A stretch of 9,432 nucleotides of DNA, from NCBI GenBank assembly GCA_904502265.1, contig CAJGDT010000054.1, positions 1 through 9,432 on the forward strand, in the 5' to 3' direction. The DNA is from an uncultured Barnesiella sp. (lineage in GTDB: Bacteria; Bacteroidota; Bacteroidia; Bacteroidales; Barnesiellaceae_A). This document shows, one piece after another, positions 1 to 7,510 of the stretch; within the stretch, counting starts at the first letter, position 1, and each line of letters starts with the position of its first letter. The position numbers were made by a program, and so were the translations under genes. The notes beneath the pieces are model-generated. The model was not told the DNA's origin and did no database searches. It worked only from the letters and a program-made list of their open reading frames with translations.

Positions 1-17
1 TTTAATTTTAATCAGAT

Positions 18-788
18 ATGAATTACGACGATATAAGAAAATATAACAACGATCGCGCCTGTGTAGAGCGTGATGGAAAGTTTGGATATATTGACCGCGA
101 TACCGAAGAGGTAATCCCCTTGATATATGATGCAGCTAAAGACTTCTCGGACGGAGTGGCTTTGGTGTGTCGCGAGGGTAAGTGGGGCTGTATCGATGTC
201 GACGGCAACGAGGTATTGCCCTTGCAGTACGACGGTGGTGTGAACTTTGTAGACGGTTACGGTGCCATGTGTCGCGAAGGCAAGTATGCTATTATCGACA
301 AGACCGGCCGTGAGGTAACCCCCTATATGTATGACAAAGTAGTACACCCGTTTGCCGATGGTGTAGCTATGGTAACAATCGAGGGTCGCTATGGTTATGT
401 CGACACCAAGGGAGTCGAGGTTGTCCCCGTTGAGTACTTGGTTATGGGACGTTTCTGTGAGGGCTTGGCCGCTACACGTGACGAGGAGACCGGCCTTTAT
501 GGCTTTATCGACCGCGACAACAATGTGGTTATTCCTTTCGAATACGACTTTGTAGGCTCATTTGCCGATGGTCGTGCAGCCGTATGTCTGCAAGGAAAGT
601 GCGGTTTCATCGATACCACAGGCGATGTAGCTATTGCTATTCAGTACGATTATGTAGGTAACTTTGAGGGAGGCTTGGCCATTGTAGGCTCGGGCGAGGA
701 CTTCTACTATATCGACACCGATGGCAATTTTGTGCGCGATTACGACGACAATATCCTCCGTGCCAAAGTGCCCGACTTTATGGATTGA
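18..788 (+). CDS. WG-repeat protein of unknown function
   Basis: A 256-residue protein made almost entirely of WG-type beta repeats of 33-37 residues. Six full copies start near residues 20, 54, 88, 123, 160 and 193, with a partial seventh at 228-240. Each has the pattern GK[FWY]G-hydrophobic-D-x-x-G...hPhxYD...F-x-[DEG]G-x-A, for example GKWGCIDVDGNEVLPLQYD at 54-72. The classic W appears only in the second copy; F, Y or C replace it elsewhere. The N-terminus (MNYDDIRKYNNDRA) is polar, with no signal peptide or membrane segment, so a cytoplasmic location is inferred. ATG 18 is the first start after in-frame stops at 3 and 9. The family is common in Bacteroidetes and Firmicutes but its function is generally unknown; the repeats are presumed to be binding scaffolds. 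It converges on the hut operon and nothing links it to histidine use. It may be the last gene of a unit lying outside the window. Confidence 0.85.
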   Translation: MNYDDIRKYNNDRACVERDGKFGYIDRDTEEVIPLIYDAAKDFSDGVALVCREGKWGCIDVDGNEVLPLQYDGGVNFVDGYGAMCREGKYAIIDKTGREVTPYMYDKVVHPFADGVAMVTIEGRYGYVDTKGVEVVPVEYLVMGRFCEGLAATRDEETGLYGFIDRDNNVVIPFEYDFVGSFADGRAAVCLQGKCGFIDTTGDVAIAIQYDYVGNFEGGLAIVGSGEDFYYIDTDGNFVRDYDDNILRAKVPDFMD

Positions 789-823
789 TACGCTTCAATA
801 CTATACATATTATAGCATAAACA

Positions 824-853
824 AGGGGGCTACATCTGCAGATGTAGCCCCCT
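824..853. terminator. Bidirectional intrinsic terminator between the WG gene and hutH
   Basis: A perfect 30-base palindrome centred on CTGCAG: a 13-bp stem (AGGGGGCTACATC with its complement) closed by a TGCA loop. It begins 35 bases after the WG-gene stop and lies 21 bases downstream of the hutH stop on the minus strand. Reading the minus strand, the stem is followed by TGTTTATG, a weak U-rich tail; the plus-strand tail (ATGTATTGATTC) is poorer. Its position between two convergent genes and the very stable GC-rich stem support a shared terminator, mainly for the hut operon. Confidence 0.85.
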
Positions 854-874
854 ATGTATTGATTCATATCAAGA

Positions 875-2371
875 TTAATACTCAAATTTGTAACGACCGA
901 GGAAGTCGGCAGTCTTTTGAATCATCTTGTACATGATAATATCGTCTTTCACGAAGGGAACTTCGGCACGGTAAGCGGCCATGAACTCTTCGAGGATGGG
1001 CGAAGTCTTTTCGGGGCGACGGAAGTCGAGACCTTGTGCACCGTTCATCAACTCGATAGCGAGGATGTTCTCGAGGTTGTCGAGAATTTTGTGCAACTTG
1101 GTAGCGGCGTTTGCACCCATTGATACGTGGTCCTCTTGACCGTTGCTCGATACGATAGAGTCGCTGGCAGCCGAGAAGCAATACATCTTGTTTTGGCTAA
1201 CCATAGCAGCAGCTGCGTATTGAGGAATCATGAAACCAGAGTTCAAGCCCGGCTCGGCAACGAGGAATTCGGGCAAGCCACGGAAGCCCATGATGAGTTG
1301 AGCAACACGACGCTCTGATATGTTACCAAGCTCGGCAAGTGCTACAGCGAGGTAGTCGAACACGAGAGCGAGAGGCTCACCGTGGAAGTTACCACCAGAG
1401 ATGATGCAATCTTCGTCGGGGAAGATAGTGGGGTTGTCGGTAACTGAGTTAATCTCGGTCAACAATACACCACTCACGTAGCGGATGGCATCCTTGATAG
1501 CACCGTGTACTTGGGGAATGCAACGGAATGAGTAGGGGTCTTGTACGTGTTTCTTGGGCTTAGCGATGAGTTCGCTACCGGCAAGAAGACGACGGAAGGC
1601 CTCGCCTGTCTCAATTTGACCTTTGTGAGGACGTACTTGGTGAATGTTGTCGTAGAAAGGCTCGATGCGACCATCGAATGCCTCCAATGAGATAGCACCA
1701 ATCATGTCGGCACCCTTCATGATGTGACGAGCGCGGATGATAGCATATACACCATTAGAGCTCATGAATTGAGTACCGTTCAAGAGAGCAAGACCCTCTT
1801 TGCTTTGCAACTTAACGGGCTCAAGACCTACTTCCTTCAATACCTCGGCAGCAGGACGACGCACACCCTTGTAGTTTACATCACCTTCGCCAATGAGGGG
1901 CAAGAAGAGGTTGGCAAGAGGAGCAAGGTCGCCCGATGCACCCAATGAACCGCGGTCGTAAACGATGGGGAGGATGTCGTTGTTGTAGAGGTCGAGTACG
2001 CGTTGTACTGTCACAACTTGCACACCGCTATGACCCATTGAGAGGGCGTGAGCCTTCAAGAGGAGCATGAGGCGTACAATCTCGGGATCCAACTCAGTAC
2101 CTACGCTACAAGCGTGGCTCTTAACGAGGTTCTCTTGCAATGTAGTGAGCTCGTTGGGCGAGATGTTGCGGTTGCACAATGAGCCGAAGCCTGTTGTGAT
2201 ACCATACAAGGGTACTTCAGAAGTCTCGGTCTTGCGGTCGAGATAGTTACGGCACTTTTCGATTTTGGCAATTGCCTCGGGAGAGAGTTCAAGACGAGCT
2301 TTGCTGTCGAGAATTTCTTCGATAAGGTCGAATGTAAGTTCACCCGAACCGATATAATAAGTCTTTAGCAT
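875..2371 (-). CDS. hutH: Histidine ammonia-lyase (histidase)
   Basis: This enzyme deaminates L-histidine to trans-urocanate and ammonia, the first step of histidine catabolism in the cytoplasm. The 498-residue length is normal for the aromatic amino acid lyase family. The Ala-Ser-Gly triad that cyclises into the MIO electrophile is at 145-147 within GSLGASGDLAPLANL. The catalytic tyrosine is Y56 in YGITTGFG (56-63). The family segment QDPYSFRCIPQVHG and the late motif SSNGQEDHVSMGANA are both intact. It is the last gene of the operon although it catalyses the first reaction. Its ATG overlaps the upstream cyclodeaminase stop (ATGCTAA, 7 bases shared), which points to translational coupling and fixes the start. 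A strong palindromic terminator follows. Codons are strongly C-ending (AAC, GAC, ATC, TAC), unlike mutY, suggesting high expression. No defects are seen. Confidence 0.97.
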   Translation of the reverse strand: MLKTYYIGSGELTFDLIEEILDSKARLELSPEAIAKIEKCRNYLDRKTETSEVPLYGITTGFGSLCNRNISPNELTTLQENLVKSHACSVGTELDPEIVRLMLLLKAHALSMGHSGVQVVTVQRVLDLYNNDILPIVYDRGSLGASGDLAPLANLFLPLIGEGDVNYKGVRRPAAEVLKEVGLEPVKLQSKEGLALLNGTQFMSSNGVYAIIRARHIMKGADMIGAISLEAFDGRIEPFYDNIHQVRPHKGQIETGEAFRRLLAGSELIAKPKKHVQDPYSFRCIPQVHGAIKDAIRYVSGVLLTEINSVTDNPTIFPDEDCIISGGNFHGEPLALVFDYLAVALAELGNISERRVAQLIMGFRGLPEFLVAEPGLNSGFMIPQYAAAAMVSQNKMYCFSAASDSIVSSNGQEDHVSMGANAATKLHKILDNLENILAIELMNGAQGLDFRRPEKTSPILEEFMAAYRAEVPFVKDDIIMYKMIQKTADFLGRYKFEY

Positions 2372-3000
2372 AATCCGTGATTTTCTTGAGCGTAAGTAAT
2401 AAGTTCGTTTTCGTGAACGAGAGCCATAGCCTCAATCTCTTCGCAAGCAGCTTTCATGTTCTCAACATAAGCCTCGTCTTTCAAGCCACCGAGGTTGATG
2501 CGAACATTGAGAATAGCGCCACGAACGGCAGCACGGCAGCACATGATAGCTACGCAGCTATCGGTAATAGCGTTAGTGTTACCATTTTGACCTATATATA
2601 TAATAGTAGGCATAGCCTCGAGCGCGGTGCGAGCTACTTCCATAGGAATCTCGGCAGCGTGCTTGGTAGCCTCTTCGATAACGGCAGCACGGTGTGCTTT
2701 CTCTTCATCGGTCTCTTTGGGGAGCTTGAAGGCTGCAAAAACTTGGTCATAAGCCTCAGAGTCGAGGTCGATGAGTTCAACAAAACGAGTGCGCATAGCG
2801 TTGAGTTTCTCAGCTGCTGCAGTCATTTCGGCGTCTTTGTCGGCATATTTTTTACGACCTATAGTAAGGTTGGTAACCATAGTACCCAATGCAGTTGCGA
2901 TAGCGGCGTTGAGAGCCGAGATGCTACCACCACCGGGTACGGGTTCGTTACTTGCTGTTTTTTCTAAGAATGCTGTAACATTAAGGTCTACGAGTTTCAT
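2365..3000 (-). CDS. fchA: Formimidoyltetrahydrofolate cyclodeaminase (stand-alone FTCD C-domain type)
   Basis: A 211-residue all-helical protein of the cyclodeaminase/cyclohydrolase family, equivalent to the C-terminal domain of mammalian FTCD. It is expected to convert 5-formimino-THF to 5,10-methenyl-THF plus ammonia. The diagnostic N-terminal PGGGS folate-site motif is at 22-26 in NEPVPGGGSISALNAAIA, followed by the typical long helices with ALGTMVTNLTIG and KYAD. It lies 17 bases after hutI in the transcript and overlaps hutH by 7 bases, so it is firmly inside the operon. In this organism formiminotransferase and cyclodeaminase are separate polypeptides, with hutI encoded between them. 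The family also includes methenyl-THF cyclohydrolases, but the hut setting makes cyclodeaminase the best reading. The symbol follows clostridial fchA and is a family-level assignment. Confidence 0.9.
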   Translation of the reverse strand: MKLVDLNVTAFLEKTASNEPVPGGGSISALNAAIATALGTMVTNLTIGRKKYADKDAEMTAAAEKLNAMRTRFVELIDLDSEAYDQVFAAFKLPKETDEEKAHRAAVIEEATKHAAEIPMEVARTALEAMPTIIYIGQNGNTNAITDSCVAIMCCRAAVRGAILNVRINLGGLKDEAYVENMKAACEEIEAMALVHENELITYAQENHGLC

Positions 3001-3017
3001 AACTGTGAGTGTTTTAT

Positions 3018-4253
3018 TTAATATGTGAGTATTTTACCTGCTTTGATAGTGTGTTTTACCGAGTTCATTGCTGTATAGTAGGGCAATGTGTAGTGTGTGT
3101 CGGTGTCGAGCAATACAAGGTCACCTTGCTTGCCTACCTCTATCGAGCCAATCTTGTCAGCACGACCAATAGCGGCAGCACCATTGAGTGTCATGGCAGT
3201 AATAGCCTCCTCAACAGTAAGGTGCATATAGATGCAAGCCAATGCAAATGTCAAGGGAATGCTACCCGAACAGCAGCTACCGGGATTGAGGTCGGTGGCA
3301 AGTGCCACGGCGCAGTCGCGGTCAATCATTTCGCGTCCGCGAGCATAAGGCTCACGCAAGGTAAATGCGGTGAGAGGCAACAAGGTGGCTACTACGTTGT
3401 TCTCGCTCATGGCACGAATGCCTTCGTCCGAAGCGTGCAAGAGGTGGTCGGCGCTGAGTGCTTTCAACTCACCGGCAAGTTCCGAGCCACCAAAGGTTAC
3501 GATTTCATCGGCATGGATTTTCACACCGAAGCCCATCTCCTTGGCAGCCGAGAGCAGGCGACGTGATTGCTCAACAGTGAATACACCCTTTTCGCAGAAG
3601 ATGTCGCAGTTTTCGGCCAAGTTGCGCTCCTTAACGAGAGGCAACATTTCATCGATGATAAAATCGATAAACTCTTCGTGACGGCCTTTGTATTCGGGAG
3701 GAAGAGCATGTGCACCCAAGAATGTAGTGGCAATGTCGACTTTGCGGTTGGGGTTGGCGTTGATGTCGCGCATAACTTCGAGTTGCTTGATCTCGGCATC
3801 GCGGTCGAGACCGTAGCCACTCTTACCCTCGACAGTAGTAACACCCATGCGGCTCATTACCTCAATGAATTTGTAGGCCTTTTGCAACAACTCGTCATGA
3901 GTAGCTTCGCGAGTAGCCTTCATTGAATTGACAATACCGCCACCGCGCTCCATGATGCTCATGTAGCTATCGCCACGCATGCGCCACATAAACTCCTCGG
4001 GACGGAAGCCGCCAAACACGAGGTGAGTGTGTGAGTCAACAAAGCCGGGCAACAATACTTGTCCTTGTGCATCGAGTACTTCGTAGCCTTCGGGGATGTT
4101 AGGGCGGTTGTCGCCTACATAGGTGATAATGCCGTCGGTAACCTCTACTGTGCCACAATCGATAATGTGCAGGTCATTCATCTTTTTACCCTTTATGGCT
4201 GTATTGCCAAGGGGAGTGATGATGCGTGCATTGGTTATGATTAGGTTGCTCAT
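3018..4253 (-). CDS. hutI: Imidazolonepropionase
   Basis: A metal-dependent amidohydrolase that hydrolyses 4-imidazolone-5-propanoate to N-formimino-L-glutamate, the third step of the pathway. At 411 residues it is normal length. An N-terminal beta domain (1-68) leads into the TIM barrel with the metal motif HTH at 75-77 (GFVDSHTHLVFGG). Other ligands expected from the family are H247 (KIHADEI) and D321 (ATDLNPGS). Substrate-site segments KSGYGLDRDAE (144-154) and AHALPPEYKG (181-190) are also present. The start at 4253 follows an A-rich tract (AATAATAACAAAAC) and gives the normal N-terminus. It lies downstream of ftcD, separated by an 86-base gap containing a large hairpin. This is the widest gap in the operon, so hutI-fchA-hutH could be tuned separately from hutU-ftcD. 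No anomaly appears in the protein. Confidence 0.97.
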   Translation of the reverse strand: MSNLIITNARIITPLGNTAIKGKKMNDLHIIDCGTVEVTDGIITYVGDNRPNIPEGYEVLDAQGQVLLPGFVDSHTHLVFGGFRPEEFMWRMRGDSYMSIMERGGGIVNSMKATREATHDELLQKAYKFIEVMSRMGVTTVEGKSGYGLDRDAEIKQLEVMRDINANPNRKVDIATTFLGAHALPPEYKGRHEEFIDFIIDEMLPLVKERNLAENCDIFCEKGVFTVEQSRRLLSAAKEMGFGVKIHADEIVTFGGSELAGELKALSADHLLHASDEGIRAMSENNVVATLLPLTAFTLREPYARGREMIDRDCAVALATDLNPGSCCSGSIPLTFALACIYMHLTVEEAITAMTLNGAAAIGRADKIGSIEVGKQGDLVLLDTDTHYTLPYYTAMNSVKHTIKAGKILTY

Positions 4254-4274
4254 GTTTTGTTATTATTATCGGCT

Positions 4275-4314
4275 AAAGAGATACAGGCCACTGTGTAGTG
4301 TCCTATATCTCTTT
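4275..4314 (-). other. Imperfect 40-nt hairpin between ftcD and hutI
   Basis: Bases 4275-4314 fold on themselves: 9 bp (AAAGAGATA with TATCTCTTT), one odd position, 3 bp (AGG/CCT), one mismatch, 4 bp (CACT/AGTG), and a 4-base loop at 4293-4296. Read as the minus-strand RNA, the odd position 4284/4305 becomes a U-G wobble. The operon transcript therefore has 17 pairs broken only by one A-G mismatch, while the plus-strand RNA has two mismatches. After the stem, the hut RNA continues UCUUUAGCC, without the long U-run of a strong terminator. It ends 21 bases before the hutI start codon. Possible roles are partial termination, an RNase stop or processing site, or protection of the downstream mRNA. 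Confidence 0.7.
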
Positions 4315-4339
4315 TGCTCAATGTGTTGCTAATATACTA

Positions 4340-5242
4340 TTATTCCATGATGCGTGCTTCGAGCACTTGATCCATCGAGAAGTTCTCGATACCGAGGTAG
4401 TACTCGGCAGTGTCGATAAGAGCAGCCATAGGAACGAGACCGATGATTTCGCTACCTACGATGCTTACGCCGTAACGACGAGCCTCGTATTTAACCATTT
4501 CGAAGGCTTGGTAGAGAGCTGTTTTGCTATAGTCGGTCATGTTGATACTTACTTGAGTAATACCACGCTCAGTGAGGTCTACACCCATAGCTTTGCAGAA
4601 ACGCAAGCCACCACCGATGAAGCGAATGCGCTTAGCGATGCTGTGTGCGATGTCGAGGCAGGGAGTGTTGAGGTTGATGTTGAAAGCAACCAACGGCATG
4701 CGAGCACCTACTGCAACTGTACCGGCTGTAGCGTGACGCTCAGCGGGACCGAAGTCGGGAGCCCACTCGGGTTGTTTAATCTTCTCGGCCATACCCTCAA
4801 ACTCGCCTTTGCGTACAGCGGCAAGGTTCTCGCGGTAGGGAGCAGAAGCTGATTTCTCATACAAGAATACGGGCAAGTTGTAGAGTTCGGCGATCTTAGC
4901 ACCTACTTCTTTCGACATAGCTACTGCATCGTCCATTGTGCAACCCTTGATGGGGATGAAGGGCACAACGTCAACAGCGCCCATACGGGGGTGTTGACCC
5001 TCGTGTTTGTTGAGGTCGATGAGTTCTACAGCAGTACCTACAGCCTCAATAACGGCAGCTTTCAATGCCTCGGGCTCACCTACTACTGTTACAACACAAC
5101 GGTTGTGGTCGGTATCGTTACTGTAATCGAGCAATTTTACACCCTCTTTGGCGCGGAATGCCGATACGATTTTCTCAATTTTTTCCAAGTCGCGGCCCTC
5201 GCTGAAATTGGGCACGCACTCCATAATTTTACTCCAACTCAT
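4340..5242 (-). CDS. ftcD: Glutamate formimidoyltransferase (formiminotransferase only)
   Basis: Transfers the formimino group from N-formimino-L-glutamate to tetrahydrofolate, releasing glutamate. The protein has 300 residues and contains only the two formiminotransferase subdomains, without the cyclodeaminase part found in the mammalian fusion. The N-terminus MECVPNFSEGRD (7-18) is the family signature, and EGQHPRMGAVDVVPFIP (81-97) carries H84, which aligns with catalytic His82 of the pig enzyme. The DTDHNR segment (43-48) is also typical. ATG 5242 is chosen; an in-frame ATG at 5224 (M7) would also leave the conserved core intact. It is second in the operon, 38 A/T-rich bases after hutU. 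Its partner enzyme is encoded two genes downstream, with hutI in between. Cytoplasmic; no defects are seen. Confidence 0.95.
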   Translation of the reverse strand: MSWSKIMECVPNFSEGRDLEKIEKIVSAFRAKEGVKLLDYSNDTDHNRCVVTVVGEPEALKAAVIEAVGTAVELIDLNKHEGQHPRMGAVDVVPFIPIKGCTMDDAVAMSKEVGAKIAELYNLPVFLYEKSASAPYRENLAAVRKGEFEGMAEKIKQPEWAPDFGPAERHATAGTVAVGARMPLVAFNINLNTPCLDIAHSIAKRIRFIGGGLRFCKAMGVDLTERGITQVSINMTDYSKTALYQAFEMVKYEARRYGVSIVGSEIIGLVPMAALIDTAEYYLGIENFSMDQVLEARIME

Positions 5243-5280
5243 AGTTTTAAAAAGTCTTTATAAGGTTTATTTTTTTATGA

Positions 5281-7275
5281 TTATTTCTTTAATGCTTCTT
5301 TGATAACATCTTTTACCAATTGGTCATCGGCAATGTAGGGCATAGTGATATCGTAGTCGGGTTGTGTGCGATTGAACTCTGCGGTTGTCTCCATAGCGTG
5401 AGCGTTGCGAGCCCATGAGCGACGAGCAACACCACCCATAACGTCCCAGAGCATTGACGAACGCAAAATTTCGTCTACGCGCTCCGAACCGTCGCATACC
5501 ATACCGAAGCCACCATTGATAGACTTACCGATACCTACACCACCACCATTGTGCAATGCAACAAGGCTCATACCGCGGGCACAGTTGCCGGCGAAGCATT
5601 GTACAGCCATGTCGGCCATTACGTTACTACCGTCCTTGATGTTCGATGTCTCGCGGAAGGGTGAGTCAGTACCACTAACGTCGTGGTGGTCGCGACCCAA
5701 CATGATGGGGCCTACCTCGCCGTTGCGTACCATTTCGTTGAATTTGAGGGCGATATTCATACGACCCAATGCATCTTGATAGAGGATGCGAGCTTGTGTA
5801 CCTACTACGAGGTTGTTCTTCTCGGCATCGCGTATCCATATCCAGTTGTCGAGGTCTTGACCACGACGGTTCTTGTCGATGCACTCCATAGCAGCCTTGT
5901 CGGTCTTAATCAAGTCCTCATGCTTACCGCTGAGGCATACCCAACGGAAGGGACCATAACCATAGTCGAACAACTCGGGACCCATGATATCCTCAACGTA
6001 CGAAGGCCAAATGAAACCGTCCTTCTCGTCGTATCCGTTGCGTGAGATTTCCATAACACCGGCATCGTATACCGACTTCATGAAGGCGTTACCGTAGTCA
6101 AAGAAGTATGTACCGCGCGATACCAAAGTCTTGATAACGTTGAAGTGACGTACAAGTGTTGCGTTTACTTGGCGGCAGAACTCCTCGCGGTCTTCTTTCA
6201 AGAGGCGAGTGCGCTCCTCAAACGAAATACCTGCGGGGCAGTAACCACCTTCGTATACTGCGTGACATGATGTTTGGTCACTGAGCAATTCGATGTGTAT
6301 GTTGTTTTCGGCTGCATATTCGAGCAAGTCTACAACGTTACCGTGGAATGCGATAGAGCAGGGCTCTTTGCGATCTACAGCCTCTTGAGCCATGCGGAAT
6401 GCTTCGCCCATGTCGTCGGTGATGTGTTGTACCCAACCTTGAGTGTGGCGAGTAACGATACGTGAGTAGTCAACCTCGGCAATGATTGATGCAGCACCGG
6501 CAATGTCGGCAGCTTTGGGTTGAGCACCACTCATACCGCCAAGACCTGACGAAACGAAGAGGTGACCGCGCAAGTCGCCGTCTTGGGGAACGCCCAACTT
6601 CATGCGACCGGCATTCAACAATGTGTTAAATGTACCGTGAACGATACCTTGAGGACCGATGTACATCCAACCACCGGCTGTCATTTGACCGTAGTTGGCA
6701 ACACCCATTTGTGCAGCGATTTCCCAGTCCTTTTGGTTGTCAAAGAGACCTACCATCATAGAGTTGGTGATGATTACACGGGGTGCATCGGGTTTTGACT
6801 TGAAGAGACCGAGGGGGTGACCTGACTCAACAACCAATGTTTGGTCTTGAGTAAGCTCTTCGAGATATTGCATGATAAGACGATATTGCATCCAGTTTTG
6901 ACACACTTGGCCTGTCTCGCCGTATGTTACCAACTCGTAGGGGTAGAGGGCGATGTCAAAGCAAAGGTTGTTGTCAATCATTACTTGGAATGCTTTACCT
7001 TCGATACATTTTCCTTTGTATTCATCGATAGATTTGGCCTTCAAGTCGCCTTGAGGGCGGAAACGATAGCCGTAGATTTTACCACGAGTGAGCAACTCGT
7101 TCATAAACTCGGGAGCCAACTCGGCGTGCAATTCTTGCGGAATGTAACGCAATGCATTTTTCAATGCTACTTCGGTTTGTTCGGGAGTGAGTTTGTAGCC
7201 ACGGTCGGGCGCACGGCGTATGCCTTCGACAAATGTAGGATAGTCGGGCAATACATTAGGTAATGTGAGTTCCAT
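5281..7275 (-). CDS. hutU: Urocanate hydratase (urocanase), long form
   Basis: Adds water to urocanate to give 4-imidazolone-5-propanoate, using a tightly bound NAD+ as electrophile. Conserved blocks are MTAGGWMYIGPQGIVHGT (198-215), the NAD-binding SSGLGGMSGAQ (242-252), DYGN (393-396), GPFRWVCLSG (441-450), RDHHDVSGTDSPFRET (528-543) and ALHNGGGVGIGKS (573-585). At 664 residues it is about 100 longer than the roughly 557-residue Pseudomonas/Bacillus enzymes and resembles the long form known from animals and other Bacteroidetes. In the bacterial short form a cysteine precedes GxGPFRW (Cys410 in P. putida, from memory); here that place is D437 in ELFDYGYGPFRW. It is the first gene of the operon; its start follows an A/T-rich tract (GACTAAAAAT) and a leader of about 100 bases. 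The product is secure; the exact active-site chemistry of the long form is less so. Confidence 0.96.
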   Translation of the reverse strand: MELTLPNVLPDYPTFVEGIRRAPDRGYKLTPEQTEVALKNALRYIPQELHAELAPEFMNELLTRGKIYGYRFRPQGDLKAKSIDEYKGKCIEGKAFQVMIDNNLCFDIALYPYELVTYGETGQVCQNWMQYRLIMQYLEELTQDQTLVVESGHPLGLFKSKPDAPRVIITNSMMVGLFDNQKDWEIAAQMGVANYGQMTAGGWMYIGPQGIVHGTFNTLLNAGRMKLGVPQDGDLRGHLFVSSGLGGMSGAQPKAADIAGAASIIAEVDYSRIVTRHTQGWVQHITDDMGEAFRMAQEAVDRKEPCSIAFHGNVVDLLEYAAENNIHIELLSDQTSCHAVYEGGYCPAGISFEERTRLLKEDREEFCRQVNATLVRHFNVIKTLVSRGTYFFDYGNAFMKSVYDAGVMEISRNGYDEKDGFIWPSYVEDIMGPELFDYGYGPFRWVCLSGKHEDLIKTDKAAMECIDKNRRGQDLDNWIWIRDAEKNNLVVGTQARILYQDALGRMNIALKFNEMVRNGEVGPIMLGRDHHDVSGTDSPFRETSNIKDGSNVMADMAVQCFAGNCARGMSLVALHNGGGVGIGKSINGGFGMVCDGSERVDEILRSSMLWDVMGGVARRSWARNAHAMETTAEFNRTQPDYDITMPYIADDQLVKDVIKEALKK

Positions 7276-7316
7276 ATTTTTAGTCTGTTAAGATTGATTA
7301 TATGCTTTGTTTGTTA

Positions 7317-7367
7317 GCAAGTTAGCTCGTCTTCTGCGACCTTTGTCTCTCAGATTGACGACCTTGC
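7317..7367 (-). promoter_or_regulatory. Putative structured 5' leader of the hut operon
   Basis: In the hutU leader two short complementary segments nest: GCAAG (7363-7367 in minus orientation) pairs with CTTGC (7317-7321), and inside it TCGTC (7357-7361) pairs with GACGA (7327-7331). A 3-bp GAC/GTC stem with a 4-base loop (7338-7347) lies innermost. Together they would make an elongated stem with asymmetric loops, 42 bases upstream of the hutU start. There is no ATG and no run of His codons, so a classical attenuator peptide is not supported. It matches no riboswitch class I can recognise. Confidence 0.35.
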
Positions 7368-7381
7368 TTTTTGCGGTAGTG

Positions 7382-7389
7382 CAAATATA
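7382..7389 (-). promoter_or_regulatory. Candidate -7 promoter element for the hut operon
   Basis: The minus strand reads TATATTTG, an exact match to the Bacteroidetes -7 consensus TAnnTTTG, 106 bases upstream of the hutU ATG. No good TTTG -33 partner occurs at the usual 19-23 base spacing; the nearest CAAA (7425-7428 on the plus strand) is too far. A weak -33 would fit a promoter that needs an activator, but this is inference. Transcription from here would give a leader of about 100 nt. Confidence 0.45.
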
Positions 7390-7425
7390 CAAATTTCTGC
7401 GCTATTATTCGCTCTATTTGTCTAC

Positions 7426-7440
7426 AAATTTTATATTAAA
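7426..7440. repeat. Direct repeat, copy 1 (AAATTTTATATTAAA)
   Basis: This 15-base A/T-only sequence recurs exactly at 7609-7623. The likeness extends leftwards: each copy is preceded by TATTTG (7415-7420 and 7594-7599) and then CAAA, with a 4-base length difference between the two. It bounds the segment that contains the GC-rich hairpin and the start of the small ORF. Low complexity makes chance origin possible. Confidence 0.55.
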
Positions 7441-7510
7441 TGTGTAATTGAATTGTTTGCTGCCGTTTTTGCCCGTAATCGATGATTGTTGTCAATGCTA
7501 TAATACAACG

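Noticed and set aside
12..347. 111-codon minus-strand open frame opposite the WG gene
   Set aside because: It mirrors the repeat structure of the WG gene and is therefore a by-product of those repeats.
2377..2967. 196-codon open frame on the plus strand opposite the cyclodeaminase gene
   Set aside because: It is antisense to a well-conserved gene; its composition follows from that gene's codon bias and it has no recognisable domain.
3009..3566. 185-codon plus-strand open frame opposite hutI
   Set aside because: Shadow of hutI: low-complexity translation, no family resemblance.
5683..6045. 120-codon plus-strand open frame opposite hutU
   Set aside because: Antisense shadow of hutU, whose motifs are intact in the other frame.
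7494..7504. TATAAT-like sequence in GCTATAATAC as a sigma70 -10 box
   Set aside because: Bacteroidetes primary sigma uses TAnnTTTG; there is no properly spaced TTGACA and no gene needing it.
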